NCBI GenBank assembly: GCA_017459795.1
Contig: JAFUCG010000002.1
Coordinates: 1-41,896, forward strand
Direction: 5' to 3'
Length of the DNA: 41,896 nucleotides
Source of the DNA: Erysipelotrichaceae bacterium
GTDB lineage: Bacteria; Bacillota_I; Bacilli_A; Erysipelotrichales; Erysipelotrichaceae
Position numbers and translations under genes: made by a program. Shown in pieces: positions 6,658-15,111 of this stretch (position 1 is its first letter; every line of letters starts with the position of its first letter). The notes beneath the pieces were generated by a model. That model made no database searches. It worked only from the letters and a program-made list of their open reading frames with translations, and was not told the DNA's origin.

Positions 6658-8514
6658 TCAGTTATTCTTCGTAATTGTCAGAATGTTCTGGCCATCCTTA
6701 TATTCGTAACGCATGTCATCCATGCTCTTCTTTACCATGTAAATACCCAGACCACCGATGCCTCTTTCCTCAGCACTTAGTGTTACATCAGGATCAACGG
6801 CTTCAACAGGGTTAAACGGTATGGCACTGTCCTTGAATACAAGTGAGGTACTTGTACCATCGTTAATTACCGTAACGCTTATCTTTCCTTCGCCGTTCTG
6901 ATAACCGTGCTTGATTATGTTACTGCAGATCTCATCTATTGCCACATCAAACTGCATTCTGGTTCTGGCTAAGGTATTATAACTCTCCAGTTTTTCATTG
7001 ACAAATGCGGTGATTTTACTGATGTTGTCTATTGATGAATCAACAACTATTTCACTTGTCTGTGGTTTCATGCCTGTGAATCTTAAGCCAAGCATTGTTA
7101 TGTCATCAAATTGTTCGGTATTACGCTGATAGATATCCAGGGCTTCCTTGATGTGGATGCAGAGTTCTTTCATTGAATACTCTGAATTCTGTTTGATTAG
7201 TTCCAAAGTCTTGTCCATGCCATAGAGATTTCTGTATTCATCTTCAGCTTCCGTGACACCATCGGTATACAGATAGAGGAAGTCACCCTTATGCAAGGTA
7301 AATTCTTCATCAGGGTATTGAACATCAGGCATGCCGCCTAAAATGAAGTTAGACTTGCACTTGATTGTTTCCGGAATGCCATTATGAACAAGTACTGGTG
7401 GATTATGGCCTGCATTGACGTATTTTACCTTACCGGTACGACAGTTTAGTATGCCCATCCAGGCAGTTACGAATAATCCTGTATCATTACTCTCACATAA
7501 GAGATTATTGACATCCTTGAATACTTCAGATGGCTTTCGGTAGTTCATGGTATGGTTCTTAAGAAGTGTCTTGGCAATGACCATGAACAAGGCCGCAGGA
7601 ATGCTCTTGCCTGAAACATCAGCAATTATGAATGCCAGATGATTTCTGTCGATCATGAAGAAGTCATAGAAATCGCCACCGACCTGCTTGGCAGGAATGT
7701 TCAGGGCATAGAGGTCAAACTCTTCATGATCAGGGAAGGCCGGGAATGTCGTTGGTAACATGCTGTTCTGAATGTCATTTGCCAGAGTCAGTTCAGAATC
7801 AATACGGGCAGACTTCTTGGTTGACTCGTCCTGTTCCTGTACCATTTCACGGCCTCTTTCAGCGATGTTAACGCTGATGACGGCAACAAGTAGGTATATC
7901 AGTAATTTAGGCAGGAAAGAATACAGCAGCGTATTCCTTATCAGCATTTCTGAGGTATAGAGCCCCGTAGCTTTTATGCTTGGACCCAGAAAACGGCTGA
8001 TTACTTCAATTAAGGTTCCTTTTGGGAAGGAAACGATGTTAATGTCTACAAGGCCAACAGTTGTTCCCAATATCGTTGATATCAGAAACAGAACAATGGT
8101 TACTACAGCTGTTGTTATTGTCAGATTTTTGGAAAAATAACGGCTGCTCATTATGACCGGTACAGTCATGAGTAATGAAACCTTGTATGTCAGTAACATG
8201 TCTACTCTGGCAAAGGCAATGGTCAAGCCAAACAGTAACAGATACTTTAACCACCATTTCTTCTGCTTGTAGTGGAAACTTAAGTAGAGTGGGATGGATA
8301 GTTCAATGAGACCCTGCCATACTACCAGGTTCATGTCACTAGGATCGATTGGGAAAACATCGAGGATCATTAAGATCCAGCCGACAACTAATAAAAAAGC
8401 GCATAAAACCATGATCGTGGTAACTAACTTGTTAGCCTCGACCTCGTTATGCCAGAAAACATCATTTTCCCTTACACTGTTTCTTACTCTTTTGAAGAAC
8501 CCGTCCTTTGCCAT
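6658..8514 (-). CDS. Membrane PP2C (SpoIIE/RsbU) phosphatase fused to GHKL (RsbW-like) kinase
   Basis: This 618-residue protein has about six membrane segments in residues 30-220 (for example TTIMVLCAFLLVVGWILMIL from 32 and LLIYLLVAVISV from 204). A short coiled linker leads to a SpoIIE-type PP2C domain (about 240-478) with metal-binding motifs GGDFYD (279-284), ADVSGKS (299-305), YTDG (416-419) and FDDIT (469-473). The C-terminal domain (about 485-618) is an RsbW-type ATPase/kinase with N box DEICSNIIKHG (527-537) and G box GIGGLGIYMVK (585-595). Family knowledge: PP2C removes phosphate from STAS serines while the GHKL domain adds it. Both opposing activities are therefore on one polypeptide, next to two STAS genes. 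The signal sensed by the membrane part is unknown. Confidence 0.9.
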   Translation of the reverse strand: MAKDGFFKRVRNSVRENDVFWHNEVEANKLVTTIMVLCAFLLVVGWILMILDVFPIDPSDMNLVVWQGLIELSIPLYLSFHYKQKKWWLKYLLLFGLTIAFARVDMLLTYKVSLLMTVPVIMSSRYFSKNLTITTAVVTIVLFLISTILGTTVGLVDINIVSFPKGTLIEVISRFLGPSIKATGLYTSEMLIRNTLLYSFLPKLLIYLLVAVISVNIAERGREMVQEQDESTKKSARIDSELTLANDIQNSMLPTTFPAFPDHEEFDLYALNIPAKQVGGDFYDFFMIDRNHLAFIIADVSGKSIPAALFMVIAKTLLKNHTMNYRKPSEVFKDVNNLLCESNDTGLFVTAWMGILNCRTGKVKYVNAGHNPPVLVHNGIPETIKCKSNFILGGMPDVQYPDEEFTLHKGDFLYLYTDGVTEAEDEYRNLYGMDKTLELIKQNSEYSMKELCIHIKEALDIYQRNTEQFDDITMLGLRFTGMKPQTSEIVVDSSIDNISKITAFVNEKLESYNTLARTRMQFDVAIDEICSNIIKHGYQNGEGKISVTVINDGTSTSLVFKDSAIPFNPVEAVDPDVTLSAEERGIGGLGIYMVKKSMDDMRYEYKDGQNILTITKNN

Positions 8515-8516
8515 AA

Positions 8517-8819
8517 CTATTGCTCGATTGTCAGGATATCACTGAATCCAGTAACATCAAAAATTTCCATTATGTAACTGTTAACATTGCGTAGCACTAA
8601 CTTACCGCCTTTAGCGTCCATCAGCTTGTGCAGAGCCAGGATGACTCTGAGTCCGCTGGAAGATGTATATTCCAGTCCACGCATGTCCAGAACGACTTCG
8701 TTAACAGAATCAACAGATTCTCTAACTGCACTGTCAAATTCAGCACTGTTTGATGTATCAAGTCTTCCAGACAGGAAAACTGTCAGTACGTCATTTTCTA
8801 AACTCTTTCTTATCATCAT
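8517..8819 (-). CDS. STAS-domain anti-sigma factor antagonist (RsbV/SpoIIAA-like)
   Basis: This 100-residue single STAS domain is the first gene of the minus-strand operon. LDMRGLEYTSSSGLRVIL carries the conserved SSG loop; Ser54 aligns with the phosphorylated serine of SpoIIAA. The C terminus (NSYIMEIFDVTGFSDILTIEQ) resembles the STAS part of the downstream fusion, where IYEIFDMTGFAEMMTIEK occurs at the same place, so the two STAS domains are probably paralogues. The ATG at 8819 follows AAGGTG by 7 bases; a second ATG follows directly. Its stop lies 2 bases before the next start. No sigma factor is encoded in the window, so its binding partner may be the GHKL domain only. Confidence 0.88.
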   Translation of the reverse strand: MMIRKSLENDVLTVFLSGRLDTSNSAEFDSAVRESVDSVNEVVLDMRGLEYTSSSGLRVILALHKLMDAKGGKLVLRNVNSYIMEIFDVTGFSDILTIEQ

Positions 8820-8863
8820 ATTTAAACACCTTATTTCTTACAGATATAATATCATTTTTAAAA

Positions 8864-8893
8864 TAATAAAAAAACGATGTTACCACCGTTTTT
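8864..8893 (-). terminator. Terminator of small-multidrug-export-family gene
   Basis: On the minus strand the arms AAAAACGGTG and CATCGTTTTT enclose a GTAA loop (one G-U pair) and run into a T-rich tract. It separates the membrane-protein gene from the STAS operon downstream. Confidence 0.8.
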
Positions 8894-9386
8894 ACAGAAA
8901 TACCTTTAAAAAGCCCAGGACGCCATAACTGGCCAGTGTCAGTATTACTCCTGCCAGTACAACACCTAAGAAGATGCTTAACAAGCCTCTCTTAAAGTCA
9001 AAACCCAGTATTGTGGCTACTAAGGATCCTGACCAGGCACCTGTACCTGGCACTGGAATGCCAACAAACATGGTCAGGGCAAAGAAGCCGTATTTCTTTA
9101 CTGCTTCAGACTTTGACTGAAGTTTCTTTTCATATTTGGTGAAAAACGGGCCAAAGGTCTTGGTCGTCTTTAACCAGGCAATGATCTTCATACCGAAAAT
9201 GAGCAGGAAAGGTACCGGCAACATGTTTGCGGTAATGCATATCGGCAATACCTTGTACCAGGCCATGCCTCTGGCTGCCCCAAAGATGATGGCTCCTCTT
9301 TCCTCAATCAATGGAATTAAAGAAATCATGAACAGGGCAAATTCATCACCCATGGCTGAGAAAAAGTTAAATATATTCTGAATCAT
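8892..9386 (-). CDS. Small multidrug export family membrane protein (COG2426-like)
   Basis: The 164-residue membrane protein shows the family pattern SLIPLIEERGAIIFGAARG near the N terminus (22-40) and MFVGIPVPGTGAWSGSL in the middle, with four to five hydrophobic segments. The family is named for putative small-multidrug export, but function is poorly established and it also resembles DedA-like proteins in topology. I place the start at 9386 because TTGGAG lies 8 bases upstream; an upstream in-frame start would add 14 residues without a ribosome site. It is divergent from the gene at 9465 and ends in its own terminator, so it is probably a single-gene unit. Confidence 0.8.
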   Translation of the reverse strand: MIQNIFNFFSAMGDEFALFMISLIPLIEERGAIIFGAARGMAWYKVLPICITANMLPVPFLLIFGMKIIAWLKTTKTFGPFFTKYEKKLQSKSEAVKKYGFFALTMFVGIPVPGTGAWSGSLVATILGFDFKRGLLSIFLGVVLAGVILTLASYGVLGFLKVFL

Positions 9387-9464
9387 AAAGTACACTCCAA
9401 CGATATCAATGCGTTTTAAATATATCAAATATGATATAATAAAAGCAACAGGTAGGATATTCTG

Positions 9465-9785
9465 ATGCAGGTATTAAATCATAAGAATTCAATCATTGTC
9501 AGAGAAAACAAAATAATTATCTACATATATGATGAACTGTTTCTGTACCGCCCGGAAGAAATTAACAGAATTGCCATCTTGACTACCGCACAGCGTTTGG
9601 TCAATGAAACGGTATTTCTGGTTTTTGATGTGGTGGATGACATTTATCTGATTGGGTTAACCCATCCTGATTTTGACCAGATCCTCTTACATGATCTTGC
9701 CAGATTCTGTGAAGTAGATAATCATCTGGTCATAGAAGCAATGCAGAATAAGGGCGATAAACAGTTTGTTCTGTATCAGAAGTAA
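9465..9785 (+). CDS. Hypothetical protein, first gene of the dehydrogenase cluster
   Basis: A 106-residue soluble protein with no family I recognise. It starts with a beta-rich part (NSIIVRENKIIIYIYDELFLYRPEE), then ETVFLVFDVVDDIYLIGLTHPDFDQI, and ends in a helical region. There are no cysteines in a metal motif and no membrane segment. A TATAAT (9435-9440) lies 24 bases upstream and AGGTAGG just before the ATG supports the start. It is followed after 20 bases by the GlpA-like gene on the same strand, so it may be co-transcribed. That position is the only clue to its role. Confidence 0.7.
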   Translation: MQVLNHKNSIIVRENKIIIYIYDELFLYRPEEINRIAILTTAQRLVNETVFLVFDVVDDIYLIGLTHPDFDQILLHDLARFCEVDNHLVIEAMQNKGDKQFVLYQK

Positions 9786-9805
9786 CAAGGGAGTAGAAGT
9801 ATAGT

Positions 9806-11248
9806 ATGTATGATGTGATTATCATCGGCGCTGGCATAGTAGGATCAAGTGTTGCCTACTACCTGTCTCGCTACAATCTCAATGTCGTATTACTGGAAAA
9901 GGAAAATGATGTTTCCAACGGTACGACCAAGGCAAATTCAGCCATAATTCATGCCGGTTACGATCCTGAAGAAGGAACGTTAATGGCAAAGCATAATGTC
10001 AGAGGTTCAAGACTGGCCAAGCAGTTATGTGAGAAACTTGATGTTCCTTACAAGCAGTGCGGAGCCATGGTCTTAGGCTTTGATGAAGAAGATGAAAAGA
10101 CTGTCAGAATGTTATATCAGAGAGGCCTGAACAACGGTGTAGAAGGTCTTGAGATTCTCAATAAGGAACAGATCCTTGAAAAGGAACCGCAGATATCTTC
10201 TGAAGTAAGAATAGCCTTATTGGCTAAGACAAGTGCCATCGTTTCACCATGGGAATATGCTTTAGCCCTAGCTGAAACAGCTGTAAGAAACGGTGTGGAA
10301 ATAAAGCTCAACAATGAAGTAAAGGCAATCAAGAAGACTGGTGAAACTTTCCTGGTAACAACCGATAAGGGCATATATGAAGGCAAGTACATCATTAACT
10401 GTGCCGGTCTTTACGCTGATAAGATTCAGGAAATGGCCGGGGAAAAGGAATTTGAAATCAGACCTTCAAGAGGCCAATATTACTTGCTGGACAAGGCTGA
10501 AGGAAAGAGATGTTCTCATACCATTTTCCAGTGTCCTAGCAAGGTTGGTAAGGGTGTATTGGTATCACCTACCGTTCACGGTAACCTGATCGTTGGTCCT
10601 AATGCCGAAGAGAGTGAAAATGATGATACATCAACCACAATGGGTGGTTTGGCCTTTGTTAAGGTCGCCAGCAGAAAGAGCGTTCCAAACGTTGATTTCA
10701 GAGAGAACATCAGAAACTTTGCCGGTGTCAGAGCCAGAAGTGACAGAAGTGATTTCATTCTTGAAGAAAGCAGAAGCGTTAAGAACTTATTTAACATTGC
10801 CGGCATCAAGTCTCCTGGTTTAAGTGCTGCACCATCCCTGGCTTTGGAAGCCGTTGAATGGTTAAAGGGCAAGGGTGTTGTCTTAACTGAAAAGGAACAC
10901 TTCATTGACGAACGTAAGAGAGTAAGATTCAAGGAGTTAAGTGGTGAGGAAAAACAGGAACTCATCAGAAAGGAACCTGCCTATGGCAGAGTCATCTGCC
11001 GTTGTGAAACGATCACGGAAGGTGAGATCCTTGATGCATTAAAGAGACCTATTCCACCGGTATCAATTGACGGTGTAAAGAGAAGATGCAATGCCGGAAT
11101 GGGCAGATGCCAGGGTGGCTTCTGTTCCGAAAGAGTTGCGGACATCTTAATGAGAGAACTGCATTTGAATGGTTTGAATGTCTTACAGGACAAGGAAGGA
11201 TCAAATGTATTGTTAGACTATTCTAAGGGGGGTAATTCAAATGTATGA
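9806..11248 (+). CDS. FAD-dependent dehydrogenase with C-terminal BFD-like [2Fe-2S] domain (GlpA-like)
   Basis: The 480-residue protein begins with the FAD dinucleotide motif IIIGAGIVGSSVAYYLSRY (GxGxxS type) of the DAO/glycerol-3-phosphate dehydrogenase family, and has AGVRARSDRSDF and AGIKSPGLSAAPSLA in the second half of the FAD domain. The last 90 residues carry CRC (Cys398, Cys400) and CNAGMGRCQGGFC (Cys435, Cys440), the pattern of a BFD-type [2Fe-2S] domain. With the next two genes it forms a three-part complex known in anaerobes and proposed as an anaerobic glycerol-3-phosphate dehydrogenase; L-2-hydroxyacid oxidation is an alternative. AAGGGAG precedes the start at a long spacing. Its end overlaps the next gene by 8 bases. 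Confidence 0.85.
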   Translation: MYDVIIIGAGIVGSSVAYYLSRYNLNVVLLEKENDVSNGTTKANSAIIHAGYDPEEGTLMAKHNVRGSRLAKQLCEKLDVPYKQCGAMVLGFDEEDEKTVRMLYQRGLNNGVEGLEILNKEQILEKEPQISSEVRIALLAKTSAIVSPWEYALALAETAVRNGVEIKLNNEVKAIKKTGETFLVTTDKGIYEGKYIINCAGLYADKIQEMAGEKEFEIRPSRGQYYLLDKAEGKRCSHTIFQCPSKVGKGVLVSPTVHGNLIVGPNAEESENDDTSTTMGGLAFVKVASRKSVPNVDFRENIRNFAGVRARSDRSDFILEESRSVKNLFNIAGIKSPGLSAAPSLALEAVEWLKGKGVVLTEKEHFIDERKRVRFKELSGEEKQELIRKEPAYGRVICRCETITEGEILDALKRPIPPVSIDGVKRRCNAGMGRCQGGFCSERVADILMRELHLNGLNVLQDKEGSNVLLDYSKGGNSNV

Positions 11249-12497
11249 TGTCATAATCATCGGCGGCGGTCCTGCCGGTTTAGCCAGTGCCAAGGCCTGT
11301 CTTGATAAGGGACTGGAAAAGGTACTGATCGTAGAAAGAGATAAGGAATTGGGAGGCATTCTGAACCAGTGCATTCATAATGGATTCGGTCTGCATCTGT
11401 TTAAGGAAGAATTGACAGGTCCTGAATTTGCGGGCAAGTTCATTGATCTGTTAAAGGATACCAAACTGGAAGTAATGCTTGATACCATGGTATTAAGCAT
11501 TGAAGATGACCATACCGTTCACGTTGTTAATACAGTCAACGGTTATCAGTGTCTGAAAGCCAAGAGCATAATCTTAGCCATGGGCTGCCGTGAAAGAACC
11601 AGAGGCGCCATTGCCATTCCTGGTACCAGAGCAGCCGGTGTCTTTACCGCCGGTACAGCTCAGAGATACATGAACATTGACGGCTACATGGTCGGTAAGA
11701 GAGTAGTCATCTTAGGTTCAGGTGACATTGGTCTGATCATGGCCAGAAGAATGACCCTGGAAGGTGCCAAGGTATTGGCTTGCGTTGAATTAAATCCATA
11801 TTCAGGCGGTTTGGCCAGAAACATCAAGCAGTGTCTGGAAGACTTCAACATTCCACTGTATCTGAGTCATACAATTACTGACATCAGAGGTGAAACCAGA
11901 GTTGAAGGAGTTACAGTCAGTGCCGTAGATGATCATTTCCAGCCAATCCCTGGCAGTGAAATGTATTTCGATTGCGATACCGTACTGTTATCTGTCGGTT
12001 TGATTCCAGAGAATGAATTAAGCAAGGCAGCTGACATTAAGTTAGATCCAAGAACAAAGGGACCTGTTGTCTATGAAAACATGGAAACAAGTCAGAAGGG
12101 CATCTTTGCCTGCGGTAACGTCGTACATGTACATGACCTGGCAGACAACGTAGCCTTGGAAGCCAAGAAGGCTGGTGAAAGCGCTGCTGACTACGTTAAC
12201 GGCTTAAGCAATGAAAGTGAAACAATTATGGAAGTTAAGACCTTGCCGGGCGTAACCTATACGGTTCCTCAGCACATTCACTTCCCGTTAGTAAAGAAGA
12301 GTACAGACATATTCTTCAGAGTTAATAAGATATTTGGCAACAGTGTAATACTGGTTACTGATGAAGAAGGACAGATCATATCTCAGTTCAAGCGTCAGTA
12401 TGTCGTTCCTGGCAGCATGGAAAAGATCATCGTACCAAAGGTCATGCTGGATAAGGCCAAGGGCAGTATTACCGTATCAGTGAAAGAGGTGGAATAA
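11241..12497 (+). CDS. FAD/NAD(P)-binding oxidoreductase, partner of GlpA-like dehydrogenase
   Basis: This 418-residue flavoprotein has an N-terminal FAD motif (IIIGGGPAGLASAKAC), a central NAD(P) motif (VVILGSGDIGLIMARRM), the conserved MGCRERTRGAI segment and a C-terminal FAD-contact GIFACGNVVHVHDLADNV. Proteins of this type pass electrons between the GlpA-like dehydrogenase and NAD or another carrier. It starts inside the end of the preceding gene, after AAGGGGGG, and ends immediately before the DUF1667 gene, so the three are translated together. The final 90 residues (after VKTLPGVTYTVPQHIHF) form a beta-rich domain seen in this subfamily. The name GlpB is not used because the E. coli protein is different. 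Confidence 0.85.
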   Translation: MYDVIIIGGGPAGLASAKACLDKGLEKVLIVERDKELGGILNQCIHNGFGLHLFKEELTGPEFAGKFIDLLKDTKLEVMLDTMVLSIEDDHTVHVVNTVNGYQCLKAKSIILAMGCRERTRGAIAIPGTRAAGVFTAGTAQRYMNIDGYMVGKRVVILGSGDIGLIMARRMTLEGAKVLACVELNPYSGGLARNIKQCLEDFNIPLYLSHTITDIRGETRVEGVTVSAVDDHFQPIPGSEMYFDCDTVLLSVGLIPENELSKAADIKLDPRTKGPVVYENMETSQKGIFACGNVVHVHDLADNVALEAKKAGESAADYVNGLSNESETIMEVKTLPGVTYTVPQHIHFPLVKKSTDIFFRVNKIFGNSVILVTDEEGQIISQFKRQYVVPGSMEKIIVPKVMLDKAKGSITVSVKEVE

Positions 12498-12842
12498 ATG
12501 ACCGAATTAATTTGTATAGGCTGTCCTAGAGGCTGTCATTTGAAGGTTGATGAAGAAAACGGTTATAAGGTAACCGGAAACAGCTGTCCGATCGGTGCAG
12601 AATATGGGGCAAATGAGTTACGTAATCCTACCAGAGTTCTGACCTCCACAGTTAAGATCAAGGGCGGTTTACATGACTGTCTGCCAGTCAAGACAAACAA
12701 GCCTATTCCAAAGGGACTGTTAATTGAAGCCATGGGACAGTTAAGAAACATTGAAGTAAGTGCACCTGTAAAGACAGGTGATGTAATAGTTGAAAATCTG
12801 CTCAATACCGGGGCAGATGTCATCGCAACTAGAAACATGTAA
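12498..12842 (+). CDS. DUF1667 cysteine-motif protein, third part of dehydrogenase module
   Basis: The 114-residue protein starts with CIGCPRGCHL (Cys6, Cys9, Cys13) and has a fourth cysteine at 30 (GNSCPIGAEYG). This resembles the N-terminal Fe-S site of molybdopterin oxidoreductases and suggests a metal or Fe-S centre. DUF1667 genes normally occur directly after the two flavoprotein genes seen here, and the start codon follows the preceding stop with no gap. The probable role is electron transfer in the complex; this is inferred from context. GAGGTGG at the end of the upstream gene serves as the ribosome site. Confidence 0.85.
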   Translation: MTELICIGCPRGCHLKVDEENGYKVTGNSCPIGAEYGANELRNPTRVLTSTVKIKGGLHDCLPVKTNKPIPKGLLIEAMGQLRNIEVSAPVKTGDVIVENLLNTGADVIATRNM

Positions 12843-12851
12843 GGAGCATTA

Positions 12852-14060
12852 ATGGAGAAGCTTGCGGAAAAGAGAGTTATCAGAGACCCGATTCACGGTT
12901 ACATTCACATTGAAGACAAGGTCATCTGGGATCTGATCAACAGTAAGGAATTTCAGAGGTTAAGAAGAGTCAGACAGCTTGGCAGTACACTGATGGTTTT
13001 TCCTAGCGGTGAACATTCAAGAATGATGCATTCTCTGGGCGCTTATGAAATAGCCCGCAGAATGATAAATGAAGTTGATGACATCAGAAATACCTTAACT
13101 GAGCGAGAAAAAATGGTATTAATGGTTGCGGCACTACTGCATGACATTGGACACGCACCGTTTTCTCATTCCTTTGAGAGCATTCTTTCCTGTAAGCATG
13201 AACTCTATACTGCTCAGATCATTACCGGGCCAAGTGAAGTGGCTGATGTATTAAGAAGCATAGATCAGAACCTTCCAGAGGAAGTGGCTTCGGTAATTGA
13301 TCATACCCATCCAAATCCGATATTAAGTCAGTTAATTAGCTCTCAGCTTGACGCTGACAGACTTGATTATCTGTTAAGAGATTCATACTTTACCGGTGTA
13401 AGCTATGGCCAGATTGACTTGGACAGAATACTAAGAACAATGCGCGTTAAGGATAATAAGGTCGTTGTAAAGCGCAGCAGCATCTATACGGTGGAAAACT
13501 ACATCATGGCCAGATACCACATGTACTGGCAGGTGTACTATCATCCTAATTCTAGAAGCTACGATACCTTGTTGAAGTCAATATTCACCAGATTAAGAGA
13601 TCTGTACAGTGAGAATGAAGAGATCCTGGAAAAGTACCCGATGTACAGGGAACTGTTGACTAAGAAGCGCCTGTCAAATGAGGAAATGTATCTGCTTGAT
13701 GATTCAACATGTATATACAGCTTTTCACTAATGCGCAGGTCTGATGACCCTGTATTAAAGGATCTGGCTTCAAGAATTCTTGACCGTAAGCTGTTTGAAT
13801 ACATGTCAGCTGACAGGGAAGAATACCTTATCAATGAGTGTAAGAAAAAAGGCTATGATCCAAGATATTATGTGGTCAAAGACCATCAGAAGCAGATACC
13901 GTATCTGCCATATACCGGGGACGGTTCAGATAACATCTATGTCTTAATGGATAATGGAACGATTGAGGAACTGTCAAATGTATCACAGGTAGTTAAGTCA
14001 CTAAGCACGATAGACGAACAGGACGAACGCGTGTTTTACCCAAAGGAAATAGAACTATGA
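12852..14060 (+). CDS. HD-domain phosphohydrolase (YwfO/COG1078-like)
   Basis: The 402-residue protein matches the HD superfamily group related to dGTP triphosphohydrolases: N-terminal RDPIHGYIHI, EHSRMMHSLGAYEIA (His55, His60), the metal-binding ALLHDIGHAPFSHSFE (His97, Asp98) and LDADRLDYLLRDSYFTGVSYG. Members of this group hydrolyse nucleotides, in some cases dNTPs; the substrate here is unknown. TAAGGAG, overlapping the DUF1667 stop codon, is the ribosome site. It overlaps lplA by 4 bases (ATGA). It thus sits in the same probable operon as the dehydrogenase module, with no obvious biochemical link. Confidence 0.88.
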   Translation: MEKLAEKRVIRDPIHGYIHIEDKVIWDLINSKEFQRLRRVRQLGSTLMVFPSGEHSRMMHSLGAYEIARRMINEVDDIRNTLTEREKMVLMVAALLHDIGHAPFSHSFESILSCKHELYTAQIITGPSEVADVLRSIDQNLPEEVASVIDHTHPNPILSQLISSQLDADRLDYLLRDSYFTGVSYGQIDLDRILRTMRVKDNKVVVKRSSIYTVENYIMARYHMYWQVYYHPNSRSYDTLLKSIFTRLRDLYSENEEILEKYPMYRELLTKKRLSNEEMYLLDDSTCIYSFSLMRRSDDPVLKDLASRILDRKLFEYMSADREEYLINECKKKGYDPRYYVVKDHQKQIPYLPYTGDGSDNIYVLMDNGTIEELSNVSQVVKSLSTIDEQDERVFYPKEIEL

Positions 14061-15037
14061 TAGAAAAGTGTTATTACATCAAAAGCGGCAGTATTAATCC
14101 ATATTACAACCTGGCTTTGGAAGATTACCTTTTCCACAACATTCCTGCCAACAGTCTAGTATTTTTCCTGTGTCAGAACCAGAATACGGTAATGATCGGC
14201 AGAAACCAGAATGCCTATAAGGAATGTCATTTACAGACCATGGAAATTGACCACTGTTACCTGGCCAGAAGAAGCAGTGGCGGTGGGGCAGTTTACCAGG
14301 ACATCGGTAATCTTAACTTCAGCTTCATGATGTATCTTGACAGCTATGACATTGAAAAGCAGACTCAGACCGTTGTCAATGCATTGAGAAGTCTGAACAT
14401 TCCAGCTTACATCAGCGGACGCAATGACATTGAGGTTGATGGCTTCAAGGTATCAGGCAATGCCTATCTTACGGAAAAGGAACATTGTCTGCATCACGGT
14501 ACCTTAATGTGGAACGTTGATAAAGAAAAGATGGAAAAGTATCTGAATGTTTCAGACAGAAAGATTCAGGCCAAGGGCTTTGATTCAGTTTCCTCAAGAA
14601 CTGCCAACATAACGGATTTTGATTCTTCAATATCGCTTAACCAGCTGCAGCAGGCCCTATTACAGGCCGTAGCCAACAGCTATGGCCCGCTATATGAACT
14701 TAACATAGCTGGCAATCTTGATGACATAATAGAACACTATCATTCATATAAGTACATCTACAATACGATTGGCAAGTTTACCGTCATCGTTCATGACTAT
14801 TATTCATTCGGTGAATTACAGATGTATGTTGATGTTGAAAACAACACGATAACCCACATCGACATGTTTACCGATGCGGTAGATCTGGAAATTGAAGATA
14901 AGCTGCATAAGATGTTTGATGACATGCATGTTGATGACAATACCTTCAAGACCAGACTGTTTACCCTGTTTGACAAGGATATGCACGCAGACATCGCCAA
15001 GATGTATCTAGCAATAAAGAAATACCTTGCATATTAA
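14057..15037 (+). CDS. lplA: Lipoate-protein ligase A
   Basis: The 326-residue enzyme activates free lipoate with ATP and attaches it to lysines of lipoyl domains (E2 and GcvH proteins). Seen here: NLALEDYL (18-25), the lipoyl-AMP binding loop RRSSGGGAVYQDIGNLNFSF (71-90), catalytic-site Lys131 in GFKVSGNA and the HHGTLMWN strand. A C-terminal accessory domain (about 240-326) completes the usual LplA length. No lipoylated protein is encoded in the window. It overlaps the HD gene by 4 bases and closes the operon with a strong terminator. Confidence 0.93.
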   Translation: MIEKCYYIKSGSINPYYNLALEDYLFHNIPANSLVFFLCQNQNTVMIGRNQNAYKECHLQTMEIDHCYLARRSSGGGAVYQDIGNLNFSFMMYLDSYDIEKQTQTVVNALRSLNIPAYISGRNDIEVDGFKVSGNAYLTEKEHCLHHGTLMWNVDKEKMEKYLNVSDRKIQAKGFDSVSSRTANITDFDSSISLNQLQQALLQAVANSYGPLYELNIAGNLDDIIEHYHSYKYIYNTIGKFTVIVHDYYSFGELQMYVDVENNTITHIDMFTDAVDLEIEDKLHKMFDDMHVDDNTFKTRLFTLFDKDMHADIAKMYLAIKKYLAY

Positions 15038-15066
15038 ATCTGTGCTCACAAGCACAGATTTTTTTA
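15036..15066 (+). terminator. Terminator after lplA
   Basis: Arms AAATCTGTGCT and AGCACAGATTT enclose a CACA loop, followed by a run of T. It probably ends the transcript that begins near 9440. Confidence 0.9.
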
Positions 15067-15099
15067 AGTACAAGACTTTATATGGCTTTTTTCGTATTG

Positions 15100-15105
15100 T
15101 AAAAT
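15100..15105 (+). promoter_or_regulatory. -10 box (TAAAAT) of SanA-like gene, leaderless arrangement
   Basis: TAAAAT is followed by AACTCC and then the ATG at 15112. No ribosome site is present. TTTATA at 15077-15082 is a possible -35 box at 17-base spacing. Confidence 0.5.
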
Positions 15106-15111
15106 AACTCC

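Noticed and set aside
10576-10965. A 129-codon open frame on the minus strand inside the GlpA-like gene
   Set aside because: It is antisense to a well-supported FAD/Fe-S protein, has no ribosome site or recognisable motif, and is rich in Ser/Leu as expected for a shadow frame.
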